Below are positions 44,958 through 53,977 of a stretch of 64,000 nucleotides of DNA, one piece after another (within the stretch, counting starts at the first letter, position 1; every line of letters begins with the position of its first letter). This stretch comes from Klebsiella quasipneumoniae subsp. quasipneumoniae (GTDB lineage Bacteria > Pseudomonadota > Gammaproteobacteria > Enterobacterales > Enterobacteriaceae), in NCBI RefSeq assembly GCF_020525925.1, contig NZ_CP084876.1, forward strand, positions 2,356,001-2,420,000, in the 5' to 3' direction. The notes under the pieces were generated by a model. That model was given only the letters and a program-made list of their open reading frames with translations. It had not been told where the DNA came from and did no database searches. The translations under genes were made by a program, and so were the position numbers.

Positions 44958-45638
44958 TCAGCGTCGGGAGCGCACCACCTGGTAGCGGCGGGTGAAATAC
45001 TCCACCGGCGCGCTCCAGACGTGAACCAGACGGGTGAACGGGAAGATCAGGAAGATGGTCATCCCCAGCACCAGGTGGACGCGGTAAATCCAGGCCACGC
45101 CGTCCAGATGCGCCGAGGCGCCGCCGTGGAAGGTGACCACCGCCTGCGCCCAGTCCACCAGCTTGAGCATTTCGCTGCCGTCCGGATGCTGGGCGGAGAA
45201 GGGGATCGTCGTCAGCCCCAGCGCGCACTGAATCAGCAAAATGCACAGGATCAGAATATCTGCCGTGGTGGAGGTGGCGCGAATGCGCGGGTTGGTCAGG
45301 CGGCGCGCCAGCAAGCCGATGCCGCCCACCAGGGTGAGCACCCCACACACGCCGCCGAGGATCATCGCCATCAGCTGCTTCTGCGACATCGGCAGGAACC
45401 ACGAGTAGACCCAGTGCGGGGTCAGCATGCCAAAGAGATGGCCGAAAAAAATGCCGAGAATGCCGATATGAAACAAGTTCGACCATAGCACCATCCCGCG
45501 TTTATCCAGCATCTGGCTGGACGACGCGCGCCAGGTATACTGCCCATAGTCGTAGCGTAGCCAGCTGCCGAGCAGAAACACGGCGCCGCAAAGGTAAGGG
45601 TAGATATCGTAAAAGAAGACGTTCAGATACTGGATCAT
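44958..45638 (-). CDS. narV: Respiratory nitrate reductase 2 gamma (cytochrome b) subunit
   Basis: A 226-residue, five-helix inner-membrane cytochrome b subunit that oxidises quinol and passes electrons to NarY. It begins [21 protein letters not shown]; haem-ligand histidines lie in helices such as [16 protein letters not shown] and [12 protein letters not shown]...YRVHLVLGM. The symbol narV follows from linkage to narU and nhoA as in E. coli; it could equally be named narI. Its start overlaps the narW stop by four bases. Confidence 0.92.
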   Translation of the reverse strand: MIQYLNVFFYDIYPYLCGAVFLLGSWLRYDYGQYTWRASSSQMLDKRGMVLWSNLFHIGILGIFFGHLFGMLTPHWVYSWFLPMSQKQLMAMILGGVCGVLTLVGGIGLLARRLTNPRIRATSTTADILILCILLIQCALGLTTIPFSAQHPDGSEMLKLVDWAQAVVTFHGGASAHLDGVAWIYRVHLVLGMTIFLIFPFTRLVHVWSAPVEYFTRRYQVVRSRR

Positions 45639-46333
45639 TTCGGGCCTCCGGCGCGGATGTCGACGTACAGCGGCGCCACATCCTGGCTAAAGCGTCGTTG
45701 ATAAGCTTGCATAGGCGAGCTGTCGCAAGCGGTCGCATTATCTTCAATAAACTTCACCTGCTCTTCTTCCCACACTTCGTCCAGCGCCTGACAGGTATCG
45801 TCGCGCTTTTCTCCCGCCACCTGTTTGGTGACACTGTCACTGGTGAGCGGGCTTTTTGCCAGTTCCAGCAGGGCGTCAAACAGTTGATAATACGAGCATT
45901 CTCGTTGCTTCAGGCGGCCGCCGATCAGCGCCAGAATCGGCGCGATATTCTGCAACCCTTCGCGGGCGTCGGCGAGGGGTAAAATACTGAGATACTCCAG
46001 ATACAGCGGCAGATAGTCGGGCAGTTCACGGCAATCGATCAGCAGACCTGCCTGCTGATACTGATTCATCAGGTCCACCATCGCCTGGCCACGGTCGCGG
46101 GACTCAGCATGCACATGTTCAAACAGCAGCAGCGAGGTGGCGCGCCCTCGCTCGAACACCTCGCACCAGTCGGCCTGGCGATCCAACAGCGGCGCCGCCA
46201 GCAGCTCCCCGACAAAGGGCGTCAGGGAAGGGATATCGGCGCTGACCAGCGCCAGGGCTTCGTCGCGGTTCTCCCACAGCACCTCGTCGGGATACTCCAG
46301 CAGCAGACCGAGCACTTTCAGGATCCGCATCAC
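45635..46333 (-). CDS. narW: Nitrate reductase 2 assembly chaperone (delta)
   Basis: A 232-residue NarJ/NarW chaperone that inserts molybdenum cofactor and guides assembly of the alpha-beta complex before membrane attachment. Family stretches include [20 protein letters not shown] at the start, [21 protein letters not shown] near 70 and [15 protein letters not shown] near 104. It is not part of the final enzyme. It has four-base overlaps with narY upstream and narV downstream. Confidence 0.92.
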   Translation of the reverse strand: MMRILKVLGLLLEYPDEVLWENRDEALALVSADIPSLTPFVGELLAAPLLDRQADWCEVFERGRATSLLLFEHVHAESRDRGQAMVDLMNQYQQAGLLIDCRELPDYLPLYLEYLSILPLADAREGLQNIAPILALIGGRLKQRECSYYQLFDALLELAKSPLTSDSVTKQVAGEKRDDTCQALDEVWEEEQVKFIEDNATACDSSPMQAYQRRFSQDVAPLYVDIRAGGPK

Positions 46334-47874
46334 TCGCCCTCCCCATGCTTACGCACGCCGCTGACGTCGATGGCGTCAATCCGCCGGCTGTTAAACAGGT
46401 TGAATTTCGTATCTGACCCGTGGCAGCCGTCGCCGAAGGTAAAGCCGCAGCCGTTGCGTTCCGGGAAGGCATCCTCCGCCAGTTCGCGATGGCTGGTGGG
46501 GATCACGAAGCGGTCTTCGTAGTTGGCGATCGCCAGATAGCGATACATCTCTTCGACCTGCTCAACGCTGAGTCCCACCTCTTCAATTGCCCGGGTATCG
46601 GTCACGCCCTCAACGGTTTGCGAGCGCTTGTAGTGGCGCATCGCCATCATCCGTTTCAGCGCGCGCAATACCGGCCCGGTATCCCCGGCGCTCAACAGGT
46701 TCGCCAGGTACTGGACCGGAATGCGCAGGCTCTCCACCGCCGGCAGGATGGCGCCGTTGTTGGGCAGGCCGCCGGCGTCGGCAACCGACTGGATCGGCGA
46801 CAGGGGCGGCACATACCAGACCATCGGCAGGGTGCGATACTCCGGATGCAGCGGCAGGGCCAGCTTCCAGTCCATCGCCAGCTTATAGACCGGCGATTTC
46901 TGCGCCGCCTCAATGACATTGTGGGGGATGCCTTGTTTTAACGCTTCCTCGATGACCGCCGGATCGTTTGGATTAAGGAATACCTCGCACTGGCGCTCAT
47001 AGAGGTCGGTTTCATGCTCGGTGCTGGCAGCTTCTTCGATACGGTCGGCGTCATACAGCAAGACGCCGAGATAGCGGATGCGCCCGACGCAGGTTTCGGA
47101 GCACACCGTTGGCTGCCCGGACTCAATGCGCGGATAGCAGAAGATGCATTTTTCCGACTTGCCGCTCTTCCAGTTAAAGTAGATTTTTTTATATGGACAG
47201 CCGCTGATGCACATCCGCCAGCCGCGGCATTTGTCCTGGTCTATCAGCACGATGCCATCTTCCTCACGCTTGTAGATGGCGCCGCTTGGGCAGGTGGCCA
47301 CGCAGCTCGGGTTGAGGCAGTGCTCGCACAGGCGCGGGAGGTACATCATAAAGGTGTTTTCGAACTGGCCGTACATCTCTTTCTGCATGGCTTCGAAGTT
47401 ACGGTCGCGGGCGCGTTTCTCGAACTCACCGCCGAGCAGTTCCTCCCAGTTCGGGCCCCAGTCAATTTTATCCATCCGCTCGCCGCTGATCAGCGAGCGT
47501 GGGCGGGCGGTAGGCAGATATTTTCCCTCCGGCGCGTTGTGCAGATGCTGGTAATCGTAGGTGAAAGGTTCGTAGTAATCGTCAATCACCGGCAGCACCG
47601 GGTTGGCGAATATCTTCGACAGCACGCTAACCCGATTGCCGAGGCGGGGCGTCAGTTTACCGCTGATGCCGCGGATCCAGCCGCCTTGCCACTGCTCCTG
47701 GTCTTCCCAGTTTTTTGGGTAGCCAATGCCCGGTTTGGTTTCCACATTATTGAACCACGCGTACTCCATGCCCTCCCGGCTGCTCCAGACGTTTTTACAG
47801 GTGACCGAGCAGGTGTGACAGCCGATGCATTTGTCCAGATTCAACACCATTCCAACCTGAGAACGGATTTTCAT
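46330..47874 (-). CDS. narY: Respiratory nitrate reductase 2 beta (iron-sulfur) subunit
   Basis: A 514-residue electron-transfer subunit carrying four iron-sulfur clusters. The first cluster motif is LDKCIGCHTCSVTCKNVW (near 14-31). Others are CEHCLNPSCVATCPSG near 184, DQDKCRGWRMCISGCPYKK near 214 (with the tryptophan that marks the 3Fe-4S site) and KCIFCYPRIESGQPTVCSETCVG near 243. It links NarV haems to the molybdenum subunit. Its start overlaps the narZ stop by four bases. Confidence 0.95.
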   Translation of the reverse strand: MKIRSQVGMVLNLDKCIGCHTCSVTCKNVWSSREGMEYAWFNNVETKPGIGYPKNWEDQEQWQGGWIRGISGKLTPRLGNRVSVLSKIFANPVLPVIDDYYEPFTYDYQHLHNAPEGKYLPTARPRSLISGERMDKIDWGPNWEELLGGEFEKRARDRNFEAMQKEMYGQFENTFMMYLPRLCEHCLNPSCVATCPSGAIYKREEDGIVLIDQDKCRGWRMCISGCPYKKIYFNWKSGKSEKCIFCYPRIESGQPTVCSETCVGRIRYLGVLLYDADRIEEAASTEHETDLYERQCEVFLNPNDPAVIEEALKQGIPHNVIEAAQKSPVYKLAMDWKLALPLHPEYRTLPMVWYVPPLSPIQSVADAGGLPNNGAILPAVESLRIPVQYLANLLSAGDTGPVLRALKRMMAMRHYKRSQTVEGVTDTRAIEEVGLSVEQVEEMYRYLAIANYEDRFVIPTSHRELAEDAFPERNGCGFTFGDGCHGSDTKFNLFNSRRIDAIDVSGVRKHGEGE

Positions 47875-50800
47875 TTTTTCGCCTCCTGTACCTGATCGCG
47901 ACCTTCGTCATCCAGCCAGGCAATATTTTTCATTTTGCGGATCATGATGAACTCGTCGCGGTTGGAGCCGACGGTGCCGTAGTAGTTAAAGCCATAGGCC
48001 AGCTGGGCGTAGCCGCCGATCATGTGCGTCGGCTTCGGACAGACGCGGGTGACGGAGTTATGAATGCCGCCGCGGCGGCCGGTCACTTCCGAACCCGGGA
48101 TATTCATAATCCGCTCCTGAGCGTGATACATCATGGTCATCCCCGGCGGCACGCGCTGGCTCACCACCGCCCGGGCGGTGAGGGCGCCGTTGGCGTTGAA
48201 CGCTTCAATCCAGTCGTTATCTTCAATGCCCAGCTCTCTGGCGTCAGTTTCACTGAGCCAGACGATCGGCCCGCCGCGCGACAGCGTCAGCATCAGCAGG
48301 TTTTCGCTGTATGTGGAGTGGATCCCCCATTTCTGGTGCGGGGTCAGGAAGTTCAGCGCTTTCTCCGGAAAACCGTTCGGCGGCACGGCCTTCATCTGGC
48401 TGACGCTGCGGGTATCAATGGGCGGGCGATAAGCCACCAGGCTTTCGCCGAAAGCCCGCATCCACGGATGATCCTGATACAGCTGTTGCCGCCCGGAGAG
48501 GGTGCGCCACGGGATCAGTTCGTGCACATTGGTATAACCGGCGTTGTAGGAGACGTGCTCGCTTTCCAGTCCGGACCACGTTGGGCTGGAGATGATCTTG
48601 CGCGGCTGCGCCTGAATATCGCGGAAGCGGATCTTCTCATCCTCTTTATTCAGCGCCAGATGAGTGTGGTCGCGACCGGTAAATTCTCCCAGCGCCTGCC
48701 AGGCTTTCACCGCCACCTGGCCGTTGGTTTCCGGCGCGAGGCTGAGAATAACTTCGGAGGCGTCAATGGCGCTGTCGATCCGCGGCCGGCCTTTGGCCGG
48801 ACCGTCCTGCTTGAGGTAGTTAAGCTTGCCGAGGAAATCGACTTCGCTTTGCGTATTCCACGAGATGCCTTTTCCGCCGTTGCCAAGCTTATCGAGCAGC
48901 GGCCCGAGAGAGGTGAAGCGTTCCCAGGTGGCGGGATAGTCGCGCTCCACCAGGGCAATCGACGGAGCGGTTTTCCCGGGGATCAGATCGCATTCGCCCT
49001 TGCGCCAGTCAAGCACCTCGAACGGCTGCGCCAGCTCAGCCGGAGAGTCATGCTGCAGCGGGACCAGCACCACGTCGGTCTCTTTCCCGAGATGGCCGAC
49101 GCAGACCTGCGAGAAGGATTTGGCGATATCTTTGTAAATCTCCCAGTCGCTCTTTGCCTCCCACGCCGGGTCGACGGCGGCGGAAAGCGGGTGGATAAAC
49201 GGATGCATATCCGAGGTGTTCATATCGTCTTTTTCGTACCAGGTGGCGGTCGGTAGAACAATATCGGAAAAGAGACAGGTACTGGACATGCGGAAATCCA
49301 GCGTCACCAGCAGGTCGAGTTTGCCCTCGATAGCCGCCGTCTGCCACTCGACTTCCTCAGGTTTCACCTCATCGCTGGCGCCCAGTTCATCCCCCTGAAT
49401 ACCGCTGTCGGTCCCGAGCAGGTACTTCAACATGTACTCATGCCCCTTACCGGACGATCCCAGCAGGTTAGAGCGCCAGATAAACAGGTTCCGCGGATGG
49501 TTTTTACCGCTGTCCGGCTGCTCGGCGGCAAAGCGGATCTCGCCGGATTTTAGCGACCGCACCGTGAACTCCGAGGGCGATAGCCCGGCGGCCTCGGCCT
49601 GCTGCTTGATGGTCAGCGGGTTGACGTTGAGCTGTGGCGCAGAAGGCAACCAGCCCATCCGTTCCGCGCGGACGTTGAAGTCGATAAGGCTGCCGCTAAA
49701 TTTGCTGGCGTCGGCCAGCGGCGACAACAGCTCCTGCGCGGTCAGTTTTTCATAGCGCCACTGGCTGGCGTGATTGTAGAAATAGGAGGTGCTGTTCATT
49801 TGCCGCGGCGGGCGGTTCCAGTCCAGCGCGAACGCCAGCGGCAGCCAGCCGGTCTGTGGGCGCAGCTTCTCCTGGCCGACATAGTGCGACCAGCCGCCGC
49901 CGCTCTGGCCGACGCAGCCGCAGAACACCAGCAGGTTAATCATCCCCCGGTAGTTCATATCCATGTGGTACCAGTGGTTTACCCCGGCGCCGAGGATAAT
50001 CATCGAACGGCCATGGGTTTTATGCGCCGTATCGGCGAACTCGCGGGCGATTTGTTCGATATGCTGGCGCGGCACGCCGGTGATCTGCTCCGCCCACGCC
50101 GGGGTATAGGCTTTAACCTCGGCGAAATCTTTCGCCGCATTGACATCATCAAGCCCTCGGTCCAGGCCGTAGTTAGCCAGAATCAGGTCATATACGCTGA
50201 CCACCAGGCCGCTTTCGCCACTGGCCAGCGTCAGCTGTTTCACCGGGAGCGGATGAAGGGTTACCGGTGCCTGCGGCACGCTGCGGAAATGCGGGTTTTC
50301 ATTGCCGCCGAAGTAGGGGAAGGCGACTGACGCCACGCTGTCGCGAATATCCAGCAGAGACAGCGTGAGCTCCACCGTTTTGCCGTCAGCCAGCGGTTCG
50401 AGGTTCCATTTCCCTTTTTCGCCCCAGCGAAAGCCGATGGAACCGTTTGGCGCCACCAGTTCGCCGTCGGCGGTGCAGGCGACGGTTTTCCATTCCGGGT
50501 TATTCGTTTCGCCCAGTCCATCCAGCAGGTCGGAGGCGCGCAGCATGCGGCCTGGCACATAGCTGCCATCGTCGCGCGGCTCAAGCATCACCAGCATCGG
50601 CATGTCGGTATAGGTGCGGCAGTAGTTAAGAAAGTAATCGCTCGGATTATCAAGGTGGAAGGCTTTGAGGATGACGTGGCCCATGGCCATCGCCAGCGCG
50701 CTGTCGGTACCTTGCTTCGGCGCCAGCCAGTGGTCGCACAGTTTGGCCACTTCCGAATAGTCCGGGGTGATGGCGATGGTTTTGGTGCCTTTGTAGCGTA

Positions 50801-51611
50801 CTTCGGTGAAGAAGTGGGCATCCGGGGTCCGGGTCTGCGGCACGTTGGAGCCCCAGGCGATAATGTAGCTGGCGTTGTACCAGTCGGCGGATTCCGGCAC
50901 GTCGGTCTGCTCGCCCCAGGTCATTGGTGAGGCCGGGGGCAGATCGCAGTACCAGTCGTAGAAGCTGAGGCAGGTGCCGCCGATAAGGGATAAATAGCGG
51001 GTACCCGCCGCGTAGGAGACCATCGACATCGCCGGGATCGGCGAGAACCCGGCGACACGGTCCGGGCCGTAGTGTTTGATGGTCCAGACGTTGGCGGCGG
51101 CGATGAGCTGATTCAGCTCTTTCCAGCTGGAGCGGACAAAGCCGCCTTTGCCGCGCGCCGCTTTATAGCTGGTGGTTTTGGCCGGATCCTGCATGATGCT
51201 ATCCCAGGCCTGCACCGGGTCGGGAAACTGCGCCAGTGCTTCGCGCCACAACGCAATCAGCCGTTTACGCGCCAGCGGGTACTTCAGACGGTTGGCGCTA
51301 TAGAGATACCAGGAGTAGCTGGCGCCTCGCGGGCAGCCGCGTGGTTCATGGTTCGGCAGATCCGGGCGGGTACGCGGATAATCGGTCTGCTGGGTTTCCC
51401 AGGTCACCAGACCGTTTTTGACATAAATTTTCCAGCTGCAGGAGCCGGTGCAATTCACGCCGTGGGTGGAGCGGACAATTTTGTCGAACTGCCAGCGTTG
51501 ACGGTAGCTGTCTTCCCAGTCACGGTTGTTGTTGTAGACCTGACCGTGGCCGTTGGCAAAGGTTTCGCCTTTCTGCTTAAAGTAGCGAAAGCGATCCAGT
51601 AGTTTACTCAT
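47871..51611 (-). CDS. narZ: Respiratory nitrate reductase 2 alpha (molybdenum) subunit
   Basis: A 1246-residue catalytic subunit that reduces nitrate to nitrite at a bis-MGD molybdenum centre on the cytoplasmic side. The FS0 iron-sulfur motif HGVNCTGSCSW is near residues 50-60, using His plus three Cys. The region NASYIIAWGSNVPQTRTPDAHFF and the C-terminal HSTYSENLLMLTLSRGGPIVWLS agree with the family. The N-terminal MSKLLDRFRYFKQKGETFANGHG is the usual vestigial signal. A NarG name is equally defensible by sequence; narZ is chosen from linkage. First gene of narZYWV; narU is 113 bp upstream. Confidence 0.95.
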   Translation of the reverse strand: MSKLLDRFRYFKQKGETFANGHGQVYNNNRDWEDSYRQRWQFDKIVRSTHGVNCTGSCSWKIYVKNGLVTWETQQTDYPRTRPDLPNHEPRGCPRGASYSWYLYSANRLKYPLARKRLIALWREALAQFPDPVQAWDSIMQDPAKTTSYKAARGKGGFVRSSWKELNQLIAAANVWTIKHYGPDRVAGFSPIPAMSMVSYAAGTRYLSLIGGTCLSFYDWYCDLPPASPMTWGEQTDVPESADWYNASYIIAWGSNVPQTRTPDAHFFTEVRYKGTKTIAITPDYSEVAKLCDHWLAPKQGTDSALAMAMGHVILKAFHLDNPSDYFLNYCRTYTDMPMLVMLEPRDDGSYVPGRMLRASDLLDGLGETNNPEWKTVACTADGELVAPNGSIGFRWGEKGKWNLEPLADGKTVELTLSLLDIRDSVASVAFPYFGGNENPHFRSVPQAPVTLHPLPVKQLTLASGESGLVVSVYDLILANYGLDRGLDDVNAAKDFAEVKAYTPAWAEQITGVPRQHIEQIAREFADTAHKTHGRSMIILGAGVNHWYHMDMNYRGMINLLVFCGCVGQSGGGWSHYVGQEKLRPQTGWLPLAFALDWNRPPRQMNSTSYFYNHASQWRYEKLTAQELLSPLADASKFSGSLIDFNVRAERMGWLPSAPQLNVNPLTIKQQAEAAGLSPSEFTVRSLKSGEIRFAAEQPDSGKNHPRNLFIWRSNLLGSSGKGHEYMLKYLLGTDSGIQGDELGASDEVKPEEVEWQTAAIEGKLDLLVTLDFRMSSTCLFSDIVLPTATWYEKDDMNTSDMHPFIHPLSAAVDPAWEAKSDWEIYKDIAKSFSQVCVGHLGKETDVVLVPLQHDSPAELAQPFEVLDWRKGECDLIPGKTAPSIALVERDYPATWERFTSLGPLLDKLGNGGKGISWNTQSEVDFLGKLNYLKQDGPAKGRPRIDSAIDASEVILSLAPETNGQVAVKAWQALGEFTGRDHTHLALNKEDEKIRFRDIQAQPRKIISSPTWSGLESEHVSYNAGYTNVHELIPWRTLSGRQQLYQDHPWMRAFGESLVAYRPPIDTRSVSQMKAVPPNGFPEKALNFLTPHQKWGIHSTYSENLLMLTLSRGGPIVWLSETDARELGIEDNDWIEAFNANGALTARAVVSQRVPPGMTMMYHAQERIMNIPGSEVTGRRGGIHNSVTRVCPKPTHMIGGYAQLAYGFNYYGTVGSNRDEFIMIRKMKNIAWLDDEGRDQVQEAKK

Positions 51612-51679
51612 GACATTTCTCCTGCTCCGATGATGTCCGGCATCGTGCCACCCGGCCGGATGAGCGAACGAACGCGTAC

Positions 51680-51708
51680 GCCGGATAAGGCGGAAGCCGC
51701 CATCCGGC
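51680..51708. repeat. REP element between narU and narZ
   Basis: GCCGGATAAGGCG, GAA and GCCGCCATCCGGC make a classic enterobacterial REP hairpin with both arms clear. It may protect the narU mRNA end and reduce read-through into narZ. Confidence 0.8.
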
Positions 51709-51724
51709 AGATAAATCGTTATGG

Positions 51725-53107
51725 TTAAGCGGGTTTACGTCGGCCGTAGACCAGCCAGGTCACCAATACGCAAACCACGTAAAAAACGAAGAAGACCTTC
51801 ATCGCCCCGACCGGCGAACCGGTCATCGCCAGCGAGGTGCCGAAGGCTTTTGGGATAAAGAAGCCGCCGATGGCGCCAATTGCCGAGATAAAGCCCAGCG
51901 CGGCAGCGGTATCGGTTACGGCTTCATGCTGCGCTTCTTCTTCGCTGCCGCCGCGCTGCCTCACGCTCTCGATGGTGAGCTGACGGAAGATGACGGCGAT
52001 CATCTGGAAGGTGGAGCCGCTGCCGAGCCCGGCGGTTAAGAACAGCCCCATAAACACCACGTAGAAGGCGAGAAAGCTGCCGGATCCGCTGCCTGGCAGG
52101 GTGAGGAACAGCAGACCGGTAAAGAGCGCCATCAGCACGAAATTGACCAGCGTCACCCGCACACCGCCCAGACGGTCGGAGATGATCCCGCCGAACGAGC
52201 GCGCCAGCGCGCCAATAAACGGTCCAAAGAAAGCCAGCTTGAGAATGTCGACCGCAGGAAACTGGGTTTTCGCCAGCATGGCGAAGCCGGCGGAGAAGCC
52301 GATAAATGAGCCGAAAGTCGCCAGATAGAGCAGGCTCAACAGCCACATATGCGGGCGCTTGAGTACGGGAAGCTGATCGCGAATCGAGGCCTTCGAACTG
52401 GCGATATCATTCATACCGAACCAGGCGGCAGCGGTGGCAAGCAGCAGGAGGGGTACCCAGACGAGCGCCGCATTACTCAGGGCCATGGTCGAGCCATCGG
52501 GCTGGGTGACGCCATGGACGCCGAGGAAGGTGAAGATCGGCAGGAAGATCACCGCCGGGGCGACCATCTGCATCACGCTGACCCCGAGATTGCCCAGGCC
52601 GCCGTTGACCCCCAGCGCGCTGCCCTGTTTGGCTTTGGGAAAAAAGAAACTGATATTTCCCATACTGGAAGCAAAATTAGCCCCGGCAAAACCGCACAGC
52701 AGCGCAATAACAATAAATACCCAGAATGGAGTAGCGCTATTCTGGATCGCCACGCCTAACCAAATACAAGGCACAATTAGGATCACTGTACTTAATACGG
52801 TCCAGTAGCGCCCGCCGAAGAGGGGTACCATAAAGGAGTAGGGGACCCGTAATATCGCGCCGGAAAGTGAAGGAAGTGCGGTTAATAAAAAAAGCTGGTC
52901 GGTAGTGAAATGAAAACCGACCTTATTAAGGTTGACCGCCACGGCGCTGAATAACATCCATACGCAGAAGGCAAGTAGTAAGCAGGTGACTGATATCCAG
53001 AGGTTTCTTCTCGCAATGGCCTGACCCTTGTTTTCCCAGAAGGCCTTATTTTCTGGCCGCCAGTTTTTCAAAAGGTAATGATTATCTTTCTCATTTTGTA
53101 CCGACAT
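51725..53107 (-). CDS. narU: Nitrate/nitrite transporter NarU
   Basis: A 460-residue, twelve-helix major facilitator protein of the NarK/NarU family. The conserved nitrate signature is visible twice as GFAGANFASSMGNISFFFPKAKQGSALGVNGGLGN and GLGSGSTFQMIAVIFRQL, and the substrate arginine lies in LPSLSGAILRVPYSF. It moves nitrate in and nitrite out. The start at 53107 (MSVQNEK) aligns with E. coli NarU and replaces a longer frame. It precedes narZYWV on the same strand. In E. coli this locus is RpoS-dependent rather than FNR-driven. Confidence 0.93.
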   Translation of the reverse strand: MSVQNEKDNHYLLKNWRPENKAFWENKGQAIARRNLWISVTCLLLAFCVWMLFSAVAVNLNKVGFHFTTDQLFLLTALPSLSGAILRVPYSFMVPLFGGRYWTVLSTVILIVPCIWLGVAIQNSATPFWVFIVIALLCGFAGANFASSMGNISFFFPKAKQGSALGVNGGLGNLGVSVMQMVAPAVIFLPIFTFLGVHGVTQPDGSTMALSNAALVWVPLLLLATAAAWFGMNDIASSKASIRDQLPVLKRPHMWLLSLLYLATFGSFIGFSAGFAMLAKTQFPAVDILKLAFFGPFIGALARSFGGIISDRLGGVRVTLVNFVLMALFTGLLFLTLPGSGSGSFLAFYVVFMGLFLTAGLGSGSTFQMIAVIFRQLTIESVRQRGGSEEEAQHEAVTDTAAALGFISAIGAIGGFFIPKAFGTSLAMTGSPVGAMKVFFVFYVVCVLVTWLVYGRRKPA

Positions 53108-53282
53108 ATTGCCCTCTAATTGCCCGGAATGGAGTAAATAAATAAGGTCAACAGCTGAATACAAGGTGACGGTGAATAACCCTTAATTGGCGTTATCTAA
53201 AAAGCGTAGATAAAAAAAACGTGCTGTCGGAGAGCACGTGGAGAGCGTAGCGGGATTAATTGTTACTAAATGTAAAATTTAA

Positions 53283-53858
53283 CTAAAATAACTCCAGCGT
53301 AATCATCTTATTGACGTAACGGCTAAACGCCGTCTCGTCCAGGGTTTGGGTGCCGAGGGCGTAAATTCCGTCGAGGCCGCACACCAGGGCGATAAAACGC
53401 CAGGCGATATCCACCGGCGGCTCGCTCGAGTGAAACTCTCCGCAGGCGAGACCCTGTTCCACGATCGCCACGGTCTCGGCATGCCACATGGTCATGGTCA
53501 GCCGGTAGGCCGCTTTGATGTCCGGGTCGCTGTCGGCCAGCACCTGGCCTTCCCGCCACAGGCGGATATAGGGTTCCAGCCGGCCATCCTCGCTGCCGAT
53601 CATCGAGAATAACCGCTCGCGCCAGCTGGCATCCTCCGCCACCAGCGGCATGTCGAGCATCTCGCGGATAAGACGGATGAACACCTGGGACTTCAGCTCG
53701 CCAATGGAGGCGAAGTGGTGGTGCAGTTGTCCGGCGGCCACCTGCGCTTCGCGGGCGATCTGCCGGACGGTCATGGCGCTGAAGCCGCCGCGCAGCGCCA
53801 GACGCATGGCGGCCTGCATAATTCCTTCCCGTCGCTCATCCCGCTGTAAATAGTGCAT
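53283..53858 (-). CDS. smvR: TetR-family repressor SmvR
   Basis: A 191-residue TetR regulator. The N-terminal helix-turn-helix spans about residues 12-55 (IMQAAMRLALRGGFSAMTVRQIAREAQVAAGQLHHHFASIGEL), and the ligand-binding helices follow. It is divergent from the smvA efflux gene, as in K. pneumoniae, where loss of SmvR raises SmvA and tolerance to cationic biocides such as chlorhexidine. The start at 53858 (MHYLQRD) is preferred. The frame is complete, so repression should be intact here. Confidence 0.9.
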   Translation of the reverse strand: MHYLQRDERREGIMQAAMRLALRGGFSAMTVRQIAREAQVAAGQLHHHFASIGELKSQVFIRLIREMLDMPLVAEDASWRERLFSMIGSEDGRLEPYIRLWREGQVLADSDPDIKAAYRLTMTMWHAETVAIVEQGLACGEFHSSEPPVDIAWRFIALVCGLDGIYALGTQTLDETAFSRYVNKMITLELF

Positions 53859-53900
53859 AGAACCCCGCTGATATCTGGCTTTGGCCGAGTGTAACAAAAA

Positions 53901-53918
53901 GTTGGACATGTGTTCAAC
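53901..53918. promoter_or_regulatory. SmvR operator-like palindrome, copy 1
   Basis: GTTGGACA-TG-TGTTCAAC has near-perfect dyad symmetry with one mismatch. Together with the copy at 53940-53953 it shares TTGGACATGTGT-type sequence, 37 bp centre to centre. It lies between the divergent smvR and smvA starts, nearer smvR. Confidence 0.65.
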
Positions 53919-53939
53919 AATCCGGCAGGATCGCCATCC

Positions 53940-53953
53940 TGGACATGTGTCCA
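53940..53953. promoter_or_regulatory. SmvR operator-like palindrome, copy 2
   Basis: TGGACA-TG-TGTCCA is a perfect 6-bp inverted repeat with a two-base centre, 24 bases before the smvA start. It matches copy 1 in 13 of 14 positions, so both are likely sites for the same TetR dimer. Confidence 0.65.
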
Positions 53954-53977
53954 AGTTCTAACATTGAGGTACACGCT

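Noticed and set aside
48024..49256. 410-codon frame antisense to narZ
   Set aside because: Opposite a highly conserved catalytic subunit, with no recognisable domain.
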